Shown here: positions 38,001 to 46,113 of the stretch, piece after piece
Layout: every line of letters begins with the position of its first letter
Numbering within the stretch: position 1 is the first letter of the stretch
DNA from: Candidatus Sulfotelmatobacter sp.
GTDB lineage: Bacteria; Acidobacteriota; Terriglobia; Terriglobales; Acidobacteriaceae
Direction: 5' to 3'
Length of the DNA stretch: 64,000 nucleotides
Assembly (NCBI GenBank): GCA_036500765.1
Contig: DASYBM010000015.1
Span: 124,001-188,000 of the forward strand
Notes under the pieces: model-generated
The model's database searches: none
The model's input: only the letters and a program-made list of their open reading frames with translations
Told to the model about the DNA's origin: nothing
Position numbers and translations under genes: made by a program

Positions 38001-39115
38001 GGCGTCGTGGGACTCAAGCCGTTGATCGTGGTATTGCTGAAGTCGCCTGTTTTCTGCTCGACGGTGGGCACGTTGAAATTCACCGGGGTGGCAGCCGGAT
38101 GCTGGTTCATGTATTCATAGCCAGCCCAAAAGAAAAGCTTCTTGCGGTTCTTATTGAAACCGAGACCCGGTATGAGGATCGGACCGCCGATGTTGCCACC
38201 CATATAGTAAAAGTGCTCGGCCGGATTGGTCAGGCCTTGACTGGCGCTATAGGCATCGACTGAATTAAGAGCGCTGTTGCGGGCGTACAAATATCCTTCG
38301 CCGTGGAACTGATTGCCGCCGCTCTTGCTGAAAGCCTGGAAAATCACCGGGCCTTTGGCGTATTCAGCGCTGTAAGAAGACATCAAAACTTTGACTTCGG
38401 AAACCATGTCCTGATTGATGTTGGCGATCTGCGTGCCGGCGTTGCCGGGATCGACCAGGTTGGCGCCATCAAGCATGAACGCCATCGAACCGTAGGGCTG
38501 CGTGCCATTCGACGAGTACGCGCCCACTGGACCGTTATTCGTGCCGACTACCTTATCGTTAAACCCGGATCCTTGGGTGAGACCGTTGGTCAAAGCCATG
38601 CCGGGCATGACCTTCAGCAATTCGCCCGCGTCGCGACCCAAGATCGGAACATCCTCAATCATTGACTCATTTAGGGTAGTGCTAACCTCGGAATTGTCGG
38701 GGATGACAACGTCAGCCCCCGCCTTGATTTCGACCGTTTCAGTGACCTGGCCGACCTCAAGCTTGATGCTGGGCAAAGTGCGGCTGTCGCCTTGATTGAA
38801 GACGATCCCAGTCTGATCCCAAGACTTAAATCCGGGAGCCTCAATGTGCACGCTGTAGGTTCCAGGCTGAATAGCCGTAACGGTGAAGTAGCCCGAACCG
38901 TTCGATACCGTAGTACGAACGTCACCCGAGGCTTGATTCTTCATCGTGACTTTTGCATTCGGGACGACCGCGCCCGCGGAATCGGTTACCGTGGCACTCA
39001 GAGTGCCAGTGAGCTGCTGCGCGAAACAGGCCGACGCCAGCAGGATGACAAACAGGATCGAACCTGCCACGCCGATCATCCTCTTCAAAGCCGAGACCTC
39101 ATAATTCAGACTCAT
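35087..39115 (-). CDS. TonB-dependent receptor with carboxypeptidase-regulatory domain (Oar/SusC-like), second copy
   Basis: About 1342 residues from the ATG at 39115, which follows GGGGAGGGG; the frame is open a little further up but without signal-like sequence. Signal peptide (IGVAGSILFVILLASACFAQ), carboxypeptidase-regulatory-like domain (GTLSATVTDSAGAVVPNAKV, GYFTVTAIQPGTYSVHIEA), plug (about 130-290; MIEDVPILGRDAGELL, MVSEVKVLMSSYSAEY) and a barrel ending LTFAVKYYF with a terminal Phe. Same family as the receptor at 2369-6079 but clearly divergent. Large, Asn/Gly-rich barrel loops. Substrate probably a polysaccharide fragment, not proven. Upstream it shares a 313-base region with the first VWFA gene. 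Confidence 0.9.
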   Translation of the reverse strand: MSLNYEVSALKRMIGVAGSILFVILLASACFAQQLTGTLSATVTDSAGAVVPNAKVTMKNQASGDVRTTVSNGSGYFTVTAIQPGTYSVHIEAPGFKSWDQTGIVFNQGDSRTLPSIKLEVGQVTETVEIKAGADVVIPDNSEVSTTLNESMIEDVPILGRDAGELLKVMPGMALTNGLTQGSGFNDKVVGTNNGPVGAYSSNGTQPYGSMAFMLDGANLVDPGNAGTQIANINQDMVSEVKVLMSSYSAEYAKGPVIFQAFSKSGGNQFHGEGYLYARNSALNSVDAYSASQGLTNPAEHFYYMGGNIGGPILIPGLGFNKNRKKLFFWAGYEYMNQHPAATPVNFNVPTVEQKTGDFSNTTINGLSPTTPETVNGQSTTLLAQLQSVWQYAYNGASSFTSAAFDPNVLPILNFMPKANITPSGSNGWNNYQYISTVPQNRWEATGKVDYAISDNSKLTVSYTRQIENDQHPIGVWWTPPWTLPYPSNVVAATTSQEIMSNFTHVFSPTTTNEFVFTLARYINPSTLTNPAAVDRTKIGFNVTGLFGHTTAQIPNFQGPWGGAFPNIEEFSFDGGFQGNAFGAIKRDPALYDNFTKVIGSHTLKAGFYWDTSENIQSSGGLGVSDNGNYNLGWGPNSSGNVVADFLLGKTASYQQVSSFPTNDLKFHQWSLYAQDSFKANRQLTLNYGLRFDHVGQWYGTPQGFQVWNPATYQNNGIKYGTAASTGCTPGPSVTNCGVTITPAADNAGLLWHQLNSSVPLSGFPSPLFYYEPRVGLAYDIFGTGKTVLRSGFAVFHYQVSTEVANAATGPEGSFTFTTPGSTGYVSGVPASGYAQIDCSPGSAGCNGFTPPSSVAQNGASISALQAGDNKTPLTMNWNVTVSQALPWRSVLEVSYVGNKSQNEWINGSNGKLQDLNNIIPGSLFLPDPLKTLCVNNQVCQPAITSPSPLPCNSAANSDPNFWATDCNRIIQTSPITGPQTAGTYYNLGFNSNDYRPLNAYQDIYLLNHGSFANYNSLQVSWQKQSGPVTFLTNYTFGKVLGIVDGQTDNGPGNGSVVDPFNIRNNYMPLAYDHTHILNFSYVWNMPKFLHGNPILGGAVNGWQLSGYTTYQSGAALEPNIVNNLNINNAGVALTYPVAGAPDLPDNSIHLPNSLYATNVNAANWFGSNSYNLLMPTLTCNPSKNLKSGQSFNDQCFGFPAYGQQGPLEWPYMRGPAYFDSDLALFKNFQITERQKLQFRISAVNFLNHPLRQFGLAGISDQELNFTNHYEVPISNTALGSDGNECTWLASKGMVDTANNTSTTCAAKVTGISPTNTNLTTNGIPKFKTGSRTLTFAVKYYF

Positions 39116-39428
39116 TGCCCCTCCCCAAGTTTGCATGGAACTCTTTCCCCAGAAATCAGGCCTCAAAACTCTCTCGCCTGATCTCTCTCCCCCGCAGCTG
39201 AAAGTCCCCAAGTAAACGCCCGTAACCGATTACGTAATGGTTTCGTACTACGCCAAGGACGACGCACGTTACCGCCTATCGTCAAGAACTGTCAAGAGAA
39301 AAAACGATTTTTTAAGGAAAACGTGCAAATTCTGCACATCAGGGGTAAACTGGCGCTCTGGATCGGGCTTTAATCGAAGGAAAAAACCGCTAACTGGGAC
39401 GCACGGCGGGGACTTCTGAGGTGGGTGT
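39116..39428. other. Divergent regulatory region: TonB receptor / VWFA protein
   Basis: 313 bases without a gene. It holds a near-palindrome CGTAACCGATTACG (39221-39234), a LacI-operator-like site, and the AT-rich motif AAAAAACGATTTTTT (39299-39313), shared with the GH3 upstream region. GAGGTG lies just before the VWFA start at 39429. Both flanking genes could be controlled from here. Confidence 0.5.
39221..39234. promoter_or_regulatory. LacI-type operator-like site CGTAACCGATTACG
   Basis: Twelve of 14 positions are symmetric about the centre. About 106 bases before the TonB-receptor start. The symmetry and central CG suit a LacI/GalR-type repressor. Prediction only. Confidence 0.35.
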
Positions 39429-41651
39429 ATGCCTGCACGAATCCTTCTTGTATTTGCCTTGAACGCCTTGATTTCTCTCCCCATGCTTTGCCAAGCCAGC
39501 CCTCCTGCCACCGCTGAACAAGAGCGCCCGGTGATTCATAGCAGTACGCGGGAAGTGCTTCTCGACATGGTCGTCCGCGACAAACATCACCACGCAGTGA
39601 CCGATCTTCGGCCGGAGGAAGTGGAAGTCTACGAAGACGGGGTCCGGCAGAACATTAGGGTTTTTCGCAGCATTCGAGGCAGCGAGCAACTAGAGACCGA
39701 ACGAAGCGCAGCCAGCGCTGAGAGCACGGCCGCAGCCAAAAGCGGCGAGATTCCTCGCCCTCTGAATTCCATGCGACAGGTGAACTTTGTATCGGTTGTG
39801 TTCGCGGAGATTGCTCCACTGAATCTGGAGTTCGCGCGGCGTGCGGTGCAGGAGTTTCTCAACAGCGACAATCTGCCAAACACCTACATCACGATCTACC
39901 AATTGAATCGCACTTTGCAGCTGATGCAGCCCTATACCAGCGATAAAGATTTGCTGGCGAAGTCCGTCGAAGCAGCTACGAAAGGCTTGAAAGGAGGGGG
40001 AGGGCCGGGTATCACGTCGACCGTAGCCAGCAGCGCTCTGGCAACGCTGAACGCAACCACAGAGAACATTCTTGCGTCTCCCGCCACAGGGGCGGCCACT
40101 ACACAAGCGGCCCAGGCGGCGCTGGACAATCCGCTGGCTGCGATCGCTCGTGATCCGCTATTTGCAGCCAATGCCGCATCCCAGGATGTTTCCATCCAAC
40201 TGGGCAGCGCAATGCTCGCTCAGGCCGCGTTGGTCAAAGGGCTGCGTTTCTCGACCAGTCTTTCCGACGGCATGGACGCCATGGATTCGCTGCATCAACT
40301 GGTTCGCAGTGAAGAATTGTTACCGGGCCGCAAGGTAGTGCTCTACCTGGCGGACGGATTGACTTTTCCCATGAACCGGCGTGATGCCGTCGACAACCTG
40401 ATCAGCTACGCCAACCGCTCCGGAGTCTCCTTCTATACCATCGACACCCGCGGATTGAATGTGGAAGATCCCATGATGGACGCTCTGGCAGCGCAACGTC
40501 GCACCGGAGCCGAGAGTGTGGCGGCAGTGGTCGATCCTATCAACGCGCACCGCGAAGACGATGACGTTCAGTTGACCGCAGTCGCGAGCGGCCAGCTCAA
40601 CATGCGGGAACTCGCCGAATCGACCGGCGGATTCGCAGTCACCAATACTAACGAAATATCCCTGCCCATGCAGCACATGATGGAGGACATTCGTACCCAT
40701 TATGAACTGGCTTATGCTCCGACTTCGACCAATTACGATGGGCACTTCCGTAAGATCGAAGTCAAGATCAGCCGCCCCAAGGTAACCCTCCAGACTCGAA
40801 AGGGCTATTACGCCGTGCCGGACTTGAATGGAGAGCCGTTGCAACCCTACGAACTGCTGGCGTTGAATGCCATGAAGGCACGGCCGGTCTCTTTTGAGTT
40901 TCCCTATCAGATTTCTGCCATGAAGTTCCGGCCGCACGAAAATGCGGTGCAGTACGAAGTCGCGTTTGAGATTCCGCTCTCCGGTATCAAACCCGTTCCG
41001 GATAGAAAGACCGGTGAACTCCGCGTACGCGCGGCTTTGGTCGCGTTTATTCACGACTCCACGGGAGAGATCGTGAAAAAAGTAAGCCGCGAGGTGCTTC
41101 GAAAGGTAGCGAGTGCAGACGCCGCGCAACTGCAAAGCGATCGCATTCTCTACGCTGAACCCGTCGACCTGCAGCCTGGGCACTACGTCATCGAGACGGC
41201 GGTGACCGATGAAACGACCGGCAAAACATCGACCAAAAGTGTTTCTCTGTACGTCGACCCGGGCAAGAATCTATCGCTGAGTTCTCTCGGATTAGTGCGT
41301 CGTTTCGAACCTCTGACTGGGCCGCCCCGCCCGCTGAGTCCCTTCGAGCTGGAGAATGGCCGCGTGACTCCCACACTTGCCGATTCCGTACCCGGAAACC
41401 CGGTCAGCCTGTACTTCGTTGTCTATCCCGCCAAGCACCCAGATGGCGAAGCCCCGAAAGTCACCTTGAAACTTCTGCGCGACGGTAAGGAGATCGCGTA
41501 CAAGCCCTTGAATTTGGACCAGCCCGGGCCCGATGGATCGATCCCCATGCTGGTACAGCTGACTCCCGGCCCAGGGCAATGCGACGTTCTGGTCACAGCA
41601 AAGCAGGGATCGTCCGTTGCGGAGTCAAGCCTTTCTGTGAGAATCGAATAA
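39429..41651 (+). CDS. Secreted VWFA-related protein (first of three)
   Basis: 740 residues. Signal peptide MPARILLVFALNALISLPMLCQA; a short beta segment (VLLDMVVRDKHHHAVTDLRP) marks the acidobacterial VWFA-related family; the VWFA fold spans about 115-430 with an Ala-rich insertion (around 190-260); then FRKIEVKISRPKVTLQTRKGYY and a C-terminal beta domain. The metal-binding DxSxS of active VWA domains is not seen at the expected strand (FVSVVFAEIAPLN), so the MIDAS looks missing. Presumably an extracytoplasmic adhesion or scaffold protein. GAGGTG precedes the start. Followed after 134 bases by a second member. Confidence 0.85.
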   Translation: MPARILLVFALNALISLPMLCQASPPATAEQERPVIHSSTREVLLDMVVRDKHHHAVTDLRPEEVEVYEDGVRQNIRVFRSIRGSEQLETERSAASAESTAAAKSGEIPRPLNSMRQVNFVSVVFAEIAPLNLEFARRAVQEFLNSDNLPNTYITIYQLNRTLQLMQPYTSDKDLLAKSVEAATKGLKGGGGPGITSTVASSALATLNATTENILASPATGAATTQAAQAALDNPLAAIARDPLFAANAASQDVSIQLGSAMLAQAALVKGLRFSTSLSDGMDAMDSLHQLVRSEELLPGRKVVLYLADGLTFPMNRRDAVDNLISYANRSGVSFYTIDTRGLNVEDPMMDALAAQRRTGAESVAAVVDPINAHREDDDVQLTAVASGQLNMRELAESTGGFAVTNTNEISLPMQHMMEDIRTHYELAYAPTSTNYDGHFRKIEVKISRPKVTLQTRKGYYAVPDLNGEPLQPYELLALNAMKARPVSFEFPYQISAMKFRPHENAVQYEVAFEIPLSGIKPVPDRKTGELRVRAALVAFIHDSTGEIVKKVSREVLRKVASADAAQLQSDRILYAEPVDLQPGHYVIETAVTDETTGKTSTKSVSLYVDPGKNLSLSSLGLVRRFEPLTGPPRPLSPFELENGRVTPTLADSVPGNPVSLYFVVYPAKHPDGEAPKVTLKLLRDGKEIAYKPLNLDQPGPDGSIPMLVQLTPGPGQCDVLVTAKQGSSVAESSLSVRIE

Positions 41652-41785
41652 GAGGATCGAGAAAGCGGTTAACGCTGTTTCCGATTCGGGGCTACATACC
41701 CTGATAGCGAATATTGACATTTGATCAATCGCGACCTGGGGTAAAATTACGCCACTGGTACAACTCGTCGGCAGCTGGGGATTGC

Positions 41786-43600
41786 ATGGTCGTATCGGTC
41801 TTGCTCCAAGCACGTGTTCTTCTCCTTACAGCCGCTTTGTGCGTGGGCACGGTCGGCGCGCAGATCACGATCATGGGATCGCAGGCTCCCGATACTCTCG
41901 ATCCTCATCTCGATCCTCAAAAAGTTGATTCGCAGACGGCAGAAGCCAGCGACCTTGTCTTCCGCCAAAACGTGCGCCGAGTGGTGGTCGACGTAGTCGT
42001 TTCAGACTCGAAAGGTAAGCCAGTTTCCGGGCTCACCGCCAAAGACTTCTCGATCGCCGAGGACGGCAAGGCTCAGCCGATTCGTAACTTCGACGTCCAT
42101 GACTTCGATCTGATTTCAGACTCTTCTCTCAAAGCTCCCAGTTCCCTTCCGCTCAACACTTTCGTGAATGTTCCCGATGGCCCGGAACGCGGACCGCTTT
42201 ATGTTTTGCTTTTGGACCTTCTCAATATGGAGGTCGACGACCAGCCCGCGGCGCGCCAGCAACTGCTGAAGTTCGCCCGCAGCAAGCCGTTGGGTACCCG
42301 CTTCGCCGTCTTCGTTTTGAGCGATGGCCTTTATCTGCTCCAGGGTTTTACCGAAGACCGCAACCGGCTCGCCGATCTGCTCGATCCTAAAAATTCCCAT
42401 TCTCATTTGCCGCGAATCTTTTTGTATGCCGATAACTTTCGACCGGCGATTTCAACCCCAATGGCGCTCATGAAGATCGCGCAATTCCTGGCGGAGCTTC
42501 CGGGACACAAGAATGTGATCTGGATTTCGGCGTCGTTTCCTTCGGCCACCATGCCCAGTTCCGATCCCGGCAATGAGGGCCTCAGCATCAGCGATCAAAT
42601 CAAGGAAACGACCGACGCGCTGGCTCGCGGACAGATCGCCGTCTATCCCATCGACGTTCGGGGCGTGGCCGGGACCGGCGCCTCGGCCTCAGATGTGTCT
42701 AGCCGTTCGAATGCCTCTACGAGCAACAGCGCCGACTACGCTTTGAACGCCCGCCACATGACCGAAGAGGAAATCGCGGACGCGACTGGGGGCCGCGCCT
42801 TCTACAACACGAATGACCTGGCCAGCGCACTCACCGAAGCGACCGAAACCGGCGCCCACTATTACACGTTGACTTACTCTCCCAGCAATCAGAACTACGA
42901 CGGAGGGATGCGTCATATTCACGTCGCACTGGCCAACCGCGGCTATCGCCTGGCCTATCGTCACTCTTATTTTGGAAATCCCTCGCCGCCGCCAGAGCCC
43001 GCCAAGGCGCTTCACCCGGCTTCGGACCTGGAATCGGTGCAAACGGCGCAGCCAGCCGATTCGTTGTATCCCAACATGCAGCATGGCGCTCCGCTCGCTC
43101 ATCAACTACTATTCCGCGCGCACATTCACGCCGTGGCTCCGCCCCGAAAAGCCACGCCTCAACAGATGGCAAATCTGGCCGATCAAGCCTCTTATTTTCG
43201 TGCTCGCAGCCAAAAGCATCGTGACAAATCACTTCGTCCCATTCAACTACAGACCTATGAAATCGATTACACGGTCGCCGCTCGCTATCCCGCTTTGGAG
43301 ATAGCCGCCGCAGCTTTTGACGAGGACGGAAAAATGGTAAATGGCATGGTCCAGCGCGCCGCCCAAGACCACGACCAAATCTTCGCTGGAACCAGACGCG
43401 ATGGCATCTATCGCATTCAACAGCATTTCGATGTGCCCATGTCAGCCGTCTCTGTGCGACTCGGGGTGCGCGATATCGCGACCGACAACGTCGGAGCGGT
43501 AGAAGTGAACCTGCCGCTCGATCCCGAGCCAACCACCGAGGCCAAGATGCACTCGGATTCCTCCCATGCTTCCGATCAGGCCGGTTCAACGCAGCAGTAG
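41786..43600 (+). CDS. Secreted VWFA-related protein (second of three)
   Basis: 604 residues from ATG 41786 (GGGGA upstream; signal peptide VLLQARVLLLTAALCVGTVGAQ). An open frame back to a TTG at 41714 adds 24 residues of non-signal sequence and is rejected. VVVDVVVSDSKGKPVSGL, then the VWFA region (about 125-370; YVLLLDLLNMEVDDQPAARQQ has no DxSxS), KHIHVALANRGYRLAYRHSY-like repeat end, and a C-terminal domain of charged and Gln-rich sequence. Same family as its neighbours at 39429 and 46114, but not a recent duplicate. Role unknown; likely works with the TPR protein and cytochrome that follow. Confidence 0.82.
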   Translation: MVVSVLLQARVLLLTAALCVGTVGAQITIMGSQAPDTLDPHLDPQKVDSQTAEASDLVFRQNVRRVVVDVVVSDSKGKPVSGLTAKDFSIAEDGKAQPIRNFDVHDFDLISDSSLKAPSSLPLNTFVNVPDGPERGPLYVLLLDLLNMEVDDQPAARQQLLKFARSKPLGTRFAVFVLSDGLYLLQGFTEDRNRLADLLDPKNSHSHLPRIFLYADNFRPAISTPMALMKIAQFLAELPGHKNVIWISASFPSATMPSSDPGNEGLSISDQIKETTDALARGQIAVYPIDVRGVAGTGASASDVSSRSNASTSNSADYALNARHMTEEEIADATGGRAFYNTNDLASALTEATETGAHYYTLTYSPSNQNYDGGMRHIHVALANRGYRLAYRHSYFGNPSPPPEPAKALHPASDLESVQTAQPADSLYPNMQHGAPLAHQLLFRAHIHAVAPPRKATPQQMANLADQASYFRARSQKHRDKSLRPIQLQTYEIDYTVAARYPALEIAAAAFDEDGKMVNGMVQRAAQDHDQIFAGTRRDGIYRIQQHFDVPMSAVSVRLGVRDIATDNVGAVEVNLPLDPEPTTEAKMHSDSSHASDQAGSTQQ

Positions 43601-43698
43601 CGAAGCTGCCATCTCACAGGTTCCGTCGTATCCGGGAATCCGCCCTTTCCAGCATGTTATATTCCTCTTCATCGAGTAAAGCCGTGGGATTTGGGGAA

Positions 43699-44871
43699 AT
43701 GACCGCAATCAGGGGCTGGGTAAGGCGATTCAGTTATTGCGCTTTTCTCTTCGCGTCGCTCATTTTGGCAAATTTCCAGCTTTCCTCGATTGCCACAGCC
43801 CAGATTGCCGATGCCCAAACGAATTCCGCCAGATTTTCCGATATCGCTTCGAAAGCCGTAGCCGCCCGCGACGCGAACGATATTCCCGCCGCGATCGAAC
43901 TCTACCAGCAAGCCTTGAAACTCAATCCGAAATGGCCAGATGGATGGTGGTTCCTGGGTTCTCTGCAATACGCATCCAACGCGTACGCGCCCGCCCGGGA
44001 TGCCCTTTCGCACTATCTCGAACTCACTCCCAACGCCGCGCCTGCATTAGCCATGCGCGGACTCTGCGAATTTGAGATCGGCGACTATCAGGCATCCCTC
44101 ACGGATATTCAGCGGGCTCTTGCAAATGGCGCTGCCAATCAATCCCGTAACGAGAAAATTCTTCGCTACCATGAAGCCCTGCTGCTGACTCGAACCGGCC
44201 GCTTCGAAGAGGCTCTGCGAAGCTATGCCTTTTTCGCCAAAGATAAAAATGACGACTCCAACCCTGAACTGTTAATGGCGATGGGACTGGCAGGCCTTCG
44301 CACGCCACTGCTCCCGAGAGACTTGCGGGCAGATCAGCAGGAACTGTACATCAGCGCCGGCAAGGCCGCCTTCGATTTCATGAAAAAAGACACCGAAGCC
44401 GCGCGGGTGGACTTCCAGCATCTCTTCGAGCGCCTCCCCGAGGTGCCCAATGCTCATTATCTTTATGGCTATTTGCTCTACGCCACCGACCCTGACGCGG
44501 CCAAAGTTGAACTCAAAAAAGAGTTGGAAGTCGATCCCAAGAGCGCAGTCGCAGAGGTAATGCTGGCCTGGATTCCCCTGCTGAAGAATGACGGCGCCGA
44601 AGCCCTGCCCTACGCCCGTCGGGCCGTTGCAGAGGATCCTTCACTTTCCAGCGCTCAACTGGTGCTCGGCCGCGCGCTCACCGAGACGGGCGATCCAAAG
44701 GGCGGCATTGAGCATCTGGAAAAAACATTACAGGTACAGCCCGATAATCTTGAAGTCCATTTGGGGCTGGCTAAGGCGTACTCAAAATCCGGCCGCAAAG
44801 AAGACGCACGGCGCGAGCGCTTACTGTGCGTCGAGATGACGAAGAATGATCAGCCGGCCACGCATCCTTAA
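43699..44871 (+). CDS. Secreted TPR protein
   Basis: 390 residues from ATG 43699, giving a clean signal peptide (FSYCAFLFASLILANF, cleavage near ATAQ). An ATG at 43654 would add 15 Ser-rich residues. Around nine TPR-like units (AIELYQQALKLNPKWPDGWW, ARDALSHYLELTPNAAPALA, AVAEVMLAWIPLLKND). The 3' end overlaps the cytochrome gene by 26 bases, so the two are translationally coupled and probably assemble together. Confidence 0.85.
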   Translation: MTAIRGWVRRFSYCAFLFASLILANFQLSSIATAQIADAQTNSARFSDIASKAVAARDANDIPAAIELYQQALKLNPKWPDGWWFLGSLQYASNAYAPARDALSHYLELTPNAAPALAMRGLCEFEIGDYQASLTDIQRALANGAANQSRNEKILRYHEALLLTRTGRFEEALRSYAFFAKDKNDDSNPELLMAMGLAGLRTPLLPRDLRADQQELYISAGKAAFDFMKKDTEAARVDFQHLFERLPEVPNAHYLYGYLLYATDPDAAKVELKKELEVDPKSAVAEVMLAWIPLLKNDGAEALPYARRAVAEDPSLSSAQLVLGRALTETGDPKGGIEHLEKTLQVQPDNLEVHLGLAKAYSKSGRKEDARRERLLCVEMTKNDQPATHP

Positions 44872-45964
44872 CCCGTTCGCGCAAATCGCGATTTTCGTCG
44901 CCGCGATCTCGGCCGTTTCTCCGCTGGCGGGCGCGCAAGGCAAGACCGAATCCGCATGCGTGTCGTGCCACCGCGCACGCTCCGAGACGCAGCCGCGCAC
45001 GCCGATGGGGCGGGCGATGGAACTTCCCGCCGAGAATCCAACGCTGCACGCACATCCTAAACTCACAGTTCGCAAAGGCCCGTACACCTATACCGTCGAA
45101 ACCCACGGCGAGCAGAGCATATACAACGTGAGCGATGGCGCGCGCACGATCTCAGTGCCCATTCACTACAATTTTGGCGAGGGCGCGCAGACCTGGGTTT
45201 TGGACTACAACGGGAAACGCTATGAGAGCGCGGTCAGTTATTATCCGTCGATTGCGGGGCTCGATTTCACTACCGGCGATGAAGACTTGAAGCCGCGAAA
45301 TCTCGAGGAAGCCATCGGACGTCCCATCGAACTCCGCGAAACCAAAGTGTGCTTCGGTTGTCATACGAGTAACGCTGTCACCAACGGCGAGATGAGGTAT
45401 GACACAATGCGCCCCGGCGTAACCTGCGAGCATTGCCACGCCGGCACCAGTACTCACATCGCCGACTCGTTCAACAACGATTTCAGTTCCACCCCGCCCG
45501 ATATCCGCAAATGGTCTTCGGAAGACATCTCGAATTTTTGCGGCCAGTGTCATCGCAGCTGGGAGACGGTAGTTCGCAATCATTGGCATGGTGAACTGAC
45601 GGTACGCTTCCAACCCTACCGTTTGGCCAACAGCAAGTGCTTCGACGGCACGGATCCCCGCATCAGTTGCATTGCGTGCCACGACCCTCACCAGGACGTT
45701 GTCGTCCAGGATTCGTCTTATGACCGCCAGTGCCTAGCCTGCCACTCCGTTCCGTCGGCGCCGGCAGCTTCTTCCGTTCCCATAGCCAGCGAGGTCGAGA
45801 CGTCCGTTCAGAACAACGGGCCGATCCATGCAAAAATATGTCCCACGGCCAAATCGGATTGTGTGAGCTGCCATATGCCCAAAGTCAAATTGCCGAACGG
45901 CCTCATGACCTTCACCGATCACGAGATCCGGGTCGTAAAGCCGGGAGAGCCCTTTCCCAACTAA
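44846..45964 (+). CDS. Heptahaem c-type cytochrome
   Basis: 372 residues, signal peptide ending LAGAQ. Seven CXXCH motifs at residues 38 (CVSCH), 169 (CFGCH), 194 (CEHCH), 232 (CGQCH), 275 (CIACH), 296 (CLACH) and 339 (CVSCH), the first separated from the rest by a beta-rich stretch of about 130 residues. Tail MPKVKLPNGLMTFTDHEIRV resembles c554/multihaem reductase relatives. It is exported, so haem attachment would use the cytochrome c maturation system. No NrfH-, CymA- or porin-like partner is nearby. Electron acceptor or donor unknown. Overlaps the TPR gene before it. Confidence 0.9.
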   Translation: MISRPRILNPFAQIAIFVAAISAVSPLAGAQGKTESACVSCHRARSETQPRTPMGRAMELPAENPTLHAHPKLTVRKGPYTYTVETHGEQSIYNVSDGARTISVPIHYNFGEGAQTWVLDYNGKRYESAVSYYPSIAGLDFTTGDEDLKPRNLEEAIGRPIELRETKVCFGCHTSNAVTNGEMRYDTMRPGVTCEHCHAGTSTHIADSFNNDFSSTPPDIRKWSSEDISNFCGQCHRSWETVVRNHWHGELTVRFQPYRLANSKCFDGTDPRISCIACHDPHQDVVVQDSSYDRQCLACHSVPSAPAASSVPIASEVETSVQNNGPIHAKICPTAKSDCVSCHMPKVKLPNGLMTFTDHEIRVVKPGEPFPN

Positions 45965-46016
45965 GCGGAACGTGAAACAACTGGTTAATCGAAAGACTCC
46001 ACGATCGTCCGATTTC

Positions 46017-46041
46017 CCATATTTGCTCGGTCCGAATATGG
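46017..46041. promoter_or_regulatory. Inverted repeat CCATATT-n11-AATATGG
   Basis: Perfect 7-base arms 73 bases before the third VWFA gene. A TAGAAT box (46045-46050) follows directly, so an operator at a promoter is possible. Weak evidence. Confidence 0.25.
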
Positions 46042-46113
46042 ATGTAGAATAGCTTCCCCTGAAGTCTTAGCTCGGACTTGAGATTCGATTGATACAGTTA
46101 AGGCAGACTCTTC

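Noticed and set aside
41714..41747. TTGACA and TAAAAT before the second VWFA gene
   Set aside because: The spacing is 22 bases, too long for a sigma-70 promoter.
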